64,000 nucleotides of DNA from Chondrilla cf. caribensis (taxonomy: Eukaryota > Porifera > Demospongiae > Chondrillida > Chondrillidae): the NCBI GenBank assembly GCA_964020155.1, contig OZ026548.1, forward strand, positions 3,411,397 to 3,475,396, read 5' to 3'. Positions 60,531 to 64,000 of the stretch are shown here, piece after piece; positions within the stretch are counted from its first letter, which is position 1, and each line of letters starts with the position of its first letter. The position numbers and the translations under genes were made by a program. Below the pieces are notes generated by a model, which did not search any database, had not been told where the DNA came from, and was given only the letters and a program-made list of their open reading frames with translations.

Positions 60531-60750
60531 ACATATAAACCACAAAATAATACACCATACACAAGATATACATTGAAATACAACATGCACTCAAACGTGC
60601 ACACGTACAAAGTGTGTGAAGATGGTGAAGGGCCATTCCACAAATGAGGAAAGTGATTTGAAGTTTAGAGACAATTGTTGAACTGTATCACCAGTATCAC
60701 AAATGAGCATGTGTAGAGTATGGAAACAAGTATGTAGTGAATTTGGGAAT

Positions 60751-61040
60751 ACAGTGGCGGTGGAACCTAAAAATCTTAGGGGGCGGTGGTCCAGTGCACG
60801 TGCAGTACAGAACACTAAGCCACCAAATTAGCATATACTAGCCACTCCTTCACTTCAGTGTTCAGTAAATGCTATGCATATGTTCATAACACCAAGGCTC
60901 ATTCAAAATTATACTAATATGCGCATATGGGTATGTGTATAATATGTGTAATAGATTCCTGTGTCCTATGTAACATTACATGTCTCCTTAAAAAGTGGGG
61001 GGGGCAATGCCCCCCCTGCCCTCCAGTTCCAGCGCCTATG
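60751..61040. mobile_element. Insertion specific to block B, MITE-like
   Basis: Starts CAGTGGCGGTGGAACC and ends GTTCCAGCGCCTATGG, an imperfect inverted pair, with a GGGGGGG/CCCCCCC pair near 61000. The block A sequence near 20815 runs through uninterrupted. Confidence 0.6.
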
Positions 61041-61181
61041 GGATACATGTAGAAATGAATACATACAATGTCATGAAAGCAAACAATTCAAACAAATACA
61101 TGGGGCACTCTACAATGCAATGTACTGTACATTTATGAATCCAATAAGGATCTGACCACATTCAAACCCACGAACACTTAC

Positions 61182-64000
61182 TGGTCAGGAGGTCCAATTC
61201 CTCCTTCATAGCTCTCCCGAGCTCACTCATCTTAGGGTAGCCGGCTATGCTCCCCATCACCTCACACAGTTTACTGATACTGTCAGGATCAGCATGCTTC
61301 TGGAGGTGGAGGAGAAGCTTCTCGTTTCCTTTCCTCACACTACAGTGGTCAATATCATAAGCAACATCTTCAGAGATGACTTCCTTGATTTCCAGTCTTA
61401 CTACAATAGCATGTGAGTCAACATCATGGAGGAACCTTTCACTGAACTTGTTCATGAAAGCCTTCGAGTCAAATCCTCCACCTGCACACAAGAAGGGTAC
61501 ACTCATAACTTGTCCAAACACTCTACTATCCTCAATCTACTTGTTGAAGGACTAACAAAAACAGGACAGATTGGGATGTATACATACATGTAGCACAGAC
61601 TATGAATACTGTATTCTCTCTAAAATTTCAATATTCAACATTGCTAGATGCATGTTTCTTGGTAATTTATTCTAATATCGACAAACTTCCTGCCAATCTG
61701 TATTCACATTTATAAGGCACTTGAACTATGTGTTTGTATTTGTTTGAGGATATGGCTTTCAGCTGTGATGATAGCCTTCAATTTGGACTGCCTCCAATTC
61801 CAAGCACTCCAGAACAAACGTTCTTTCCATCTGTGAATATAGCGATTGCAAATCTATTGTGTTCGTTACCACTTCCTCGGTGGCAGGGAAATTCCCCAAC
61901 ATTTTCTGGTGTCTAAACAACTTTGCAGAAATGACAACCTCAAACGCAGTACCCACCATCAGTAGGATAGTAGCCATTTTTAAGACGATTTCTCTAAGAT
62001 TTGTCACATACTCTATTGATCTATGATCTAACCATTTTACATTTTTGACACCATCAGGAATCGAGATCAATAATACTCTATCTTAATCAAAAGATGAAAT
62101 TTCTGTGTAATGAAGGCGACAAATTTCAAGATAGAATACGGTAGTAGGTACTCACACACTGACATAAATATATGTATAATACATCCACACATTAACATGT
62201 ACTCCATGGAGATGGGTACATACAGGCAAACACAATGCATGTATGCACAAGCGTGCACACATGTACACACACGTGCATTTGCATGGACACATATCCATCA
62301 CCACTCACACACCTTGAAGGCTTCTTTTCACAGACGATGTGCTCTGCACTACATGTACAGTCGATGGTGGTACAAGTGGTGGGTGGGGTCTACACACTAC
62401 AGGATACGGAGGGTTCGATACAGCAACAGAGGAAACATGAAGATGTTTGGACTTCAGTGAGGGCATCACGGTGGACTGGGTCTTGACCTGTAACAAAGTA
62501 TTACAAAAGGTGATGAATTCCCATTTCCAATCTATTCATCTCCAGAAATACGTAACACACATAGTCACATTTACGTACTTGTGAAGATGCTAGTTCTTCT
62601 ACAATCTTGGCCGTGATGTCATCAACAATTTTCTTTGTCTCAAAGTGCCCTATGGCATCAAGTAGGGTCTTCCATGTCACCTGGCTGCCGTGTTTCAACC
62701 AGTGCTTCAACATGGAGTAGTAAGCCTCGTCATTACTTGGAGCTTTCTCACCAAGTCTGTCCAGTTCCCCCTCATCTACCTCCAAGAGATTTCCTACTCT
62801 TTCCCATTTGTCTTTGTGTTGTAGTTTGGACAGAACATGCTTGTCTATGAGTGAACGACTGGGTCTTCCTCCCATGATCCTGTTAGCATCACTAATCTCT
62901 TCCCCTCCCACTAACTGGTAACCCAAGAAAGACAAGATTCTTGAAGTGGCTTCTTTACTAACTTCGTCACATTCAAACAGCTCTTTCACAGCCAGGACAG
63001 GAACTATGTACTTCTGTTCTATCTCTTTTGGTAGGTTGGCCCACAGACCAGGTCCACCACCTGCTCTCTCAATCATACTGGCAATGTCGTGAAAGTCAAA
63101 CTGACGAGCTATGTCCAATGGACTCAGACCATTAGGAAAGAGTTCATTAACTGTATACTTTGTAGATGAGTGAGAGATTAGCTTGTCTATGAAGACTTTG
63201 TAGTCCTTGGCACCTCTCTTGATACTATTTCCCCCTGAGTAATTCATTAAGATCTTGCATGTTATCAAAGAAATGTGCAGTGGAGAGAGAGGACATTCAT
63301 CTGGTAAATGAAGCTGTTGAAAGATATTAACTGTTTGAAAAGGGAAGTATTGACACAAAACATTATTTGTCATCGACCATGTTTGATGGGCTGCTTCAGT
63401 GAACATACTCTCATCTCTGGAAAGTGTTGTTATCACCAGTGGATCACCTGTGAAGGAACCTAAAATCAAGAGCTTACAAAGATCAAGAAGCTTCCTATTC
63501 TTGAGAAAGAGAATGGATTCTCTGATGCTATCTCCAAGGTCATTAAACCCACAGGCCTCACATAGTTGATGCAATTTGTTCATCTGTCCACACATTACAG
63601 CTACTTCAAACATAGAAAGACCATAACGGTTTTGAGTAGTAAAATTACAATGTTTGGAAATTAAAAATTTCACAATTTCCACATGGCCTTCTCCAGCTGC
63701 CCACACTAAAGGAGTCAGACCCATGGGATTACAGCAATCAAGAGGATTATTACCTCGGACACATACCAGTTGATTTGGTGAATCTACCTCTGATTCAGTG
63801 GCCATTGGGTGTTGTGGATTATATTGCTCATATATTGCATCTGATAATACTGTAACTACTTGTACAGAACCACTAAAAACTGCCTGATGTAAAGGAGTTC
63901 CAAAAACACCTGCCATTATGTCTGGATTAGCTCCCAACCTCAGTAGTTTATGCACTGTTTCTAGTTTACCATTATGCGCTGCTGAATGGAGGGGAGTATA
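61182..64000 (-). CDS. Ankyrin-repeat, death-domain protein, block B copy (5' part beyond the window)
   Basis: The main exon is open from the window edge to 62579 and encodes the last ankyrin repeats and the death domain, about 90 percent alike to block A by eye. Phase-0 splicing leads to 62487-62313 (a Ser/Pro/Val linker ending SVKRSLQ), then in phase 1 to a candidate exon starting near 62090 (DRVLLISIPDGVKNVKWLD) that contains a probable membrane helix (MATILLMVGTAFEVVISA), and later to 61481-61182, the CARD-like exon (FMNKFSERFLHDVDSHAIV). The membrane exon is open here but broken in block A. Its donor could not be fixed. If it is used, the protein would be membrane-anchored between two death-fold domains. 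Confidence 0.65.

Overview
Eukaryotic, intron-rich, AT-rich DNA from an early-branching animal, most likely a demosponge (inference). The support is very short introns with clean GT/AG borders, a CABIN1-type gene, an ankyrin/death-domain gene, dense 'gtacatacgta' repeats and many small palindromic DNA transposons. No rRNA, tRNA, CRISPR or bacterial operon structure was seen. Introns mean that most long reading frames are single exons; splice-phase agreement was used to join exons where possible.

Layout. (1) 12-3042: a complete pogo/Tc1-like transposon with a DDD transposase on the minus strand and a HIRAN-like plus ULP1 cysteine protease gene on the plus strand. (2) 3.0-9.5 kb: an unrecognised minus-strand multi-exon gene broken up by MITEs. 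(3) About 9.5-25.7 kb, block A: a 3'-truncated and mutated CABIN1 copy, a spacer, then an ankyrin-death gene with a 22-bp minisatellite on its 3' side. (4) 25.7-38 kb: an inter-block region with several transposons, a 128-bp tandem repeat, minisatellite relics and a palindromic fold-back element at 35837-36968. (5) About 38.1-64 kb, block B: a second, better-preserved CABIN1 with further 3' exons, and the start of a second ankyrin-death gene that runs off the window. The minisatellite is about four times longer here.

Blocks A and B are direct paralogues in the same orientation, so each gives the 'empty site' for insertions in the other. Block B carries a fold-back element (47932-54001) at a TA site that is empty in block A. 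Inside one arm of it sits a MULE-type transposon (about 48274-53234). Its single five-exon gene joins in frame to 1008 codons: CG-1-like domain, MULE transposase, SWIM zinc finger, a TTPVLDK repeat, ULP1 protease and PHD finger. It also carries a fragment resembling a GT25 glycosyltransferase.

Most notable: two unrelated DNA transposons in one window each encode a ULP1 protease; a CABIN1 duplicate that is visibly decaying (a nonsense codon, a lost donor and a lost acceptor) beside a copy without those lesions; and a 22-bp minisatellite that, because 22 is not a multiple of 3, reads as a 22-residue repeat in every frame.
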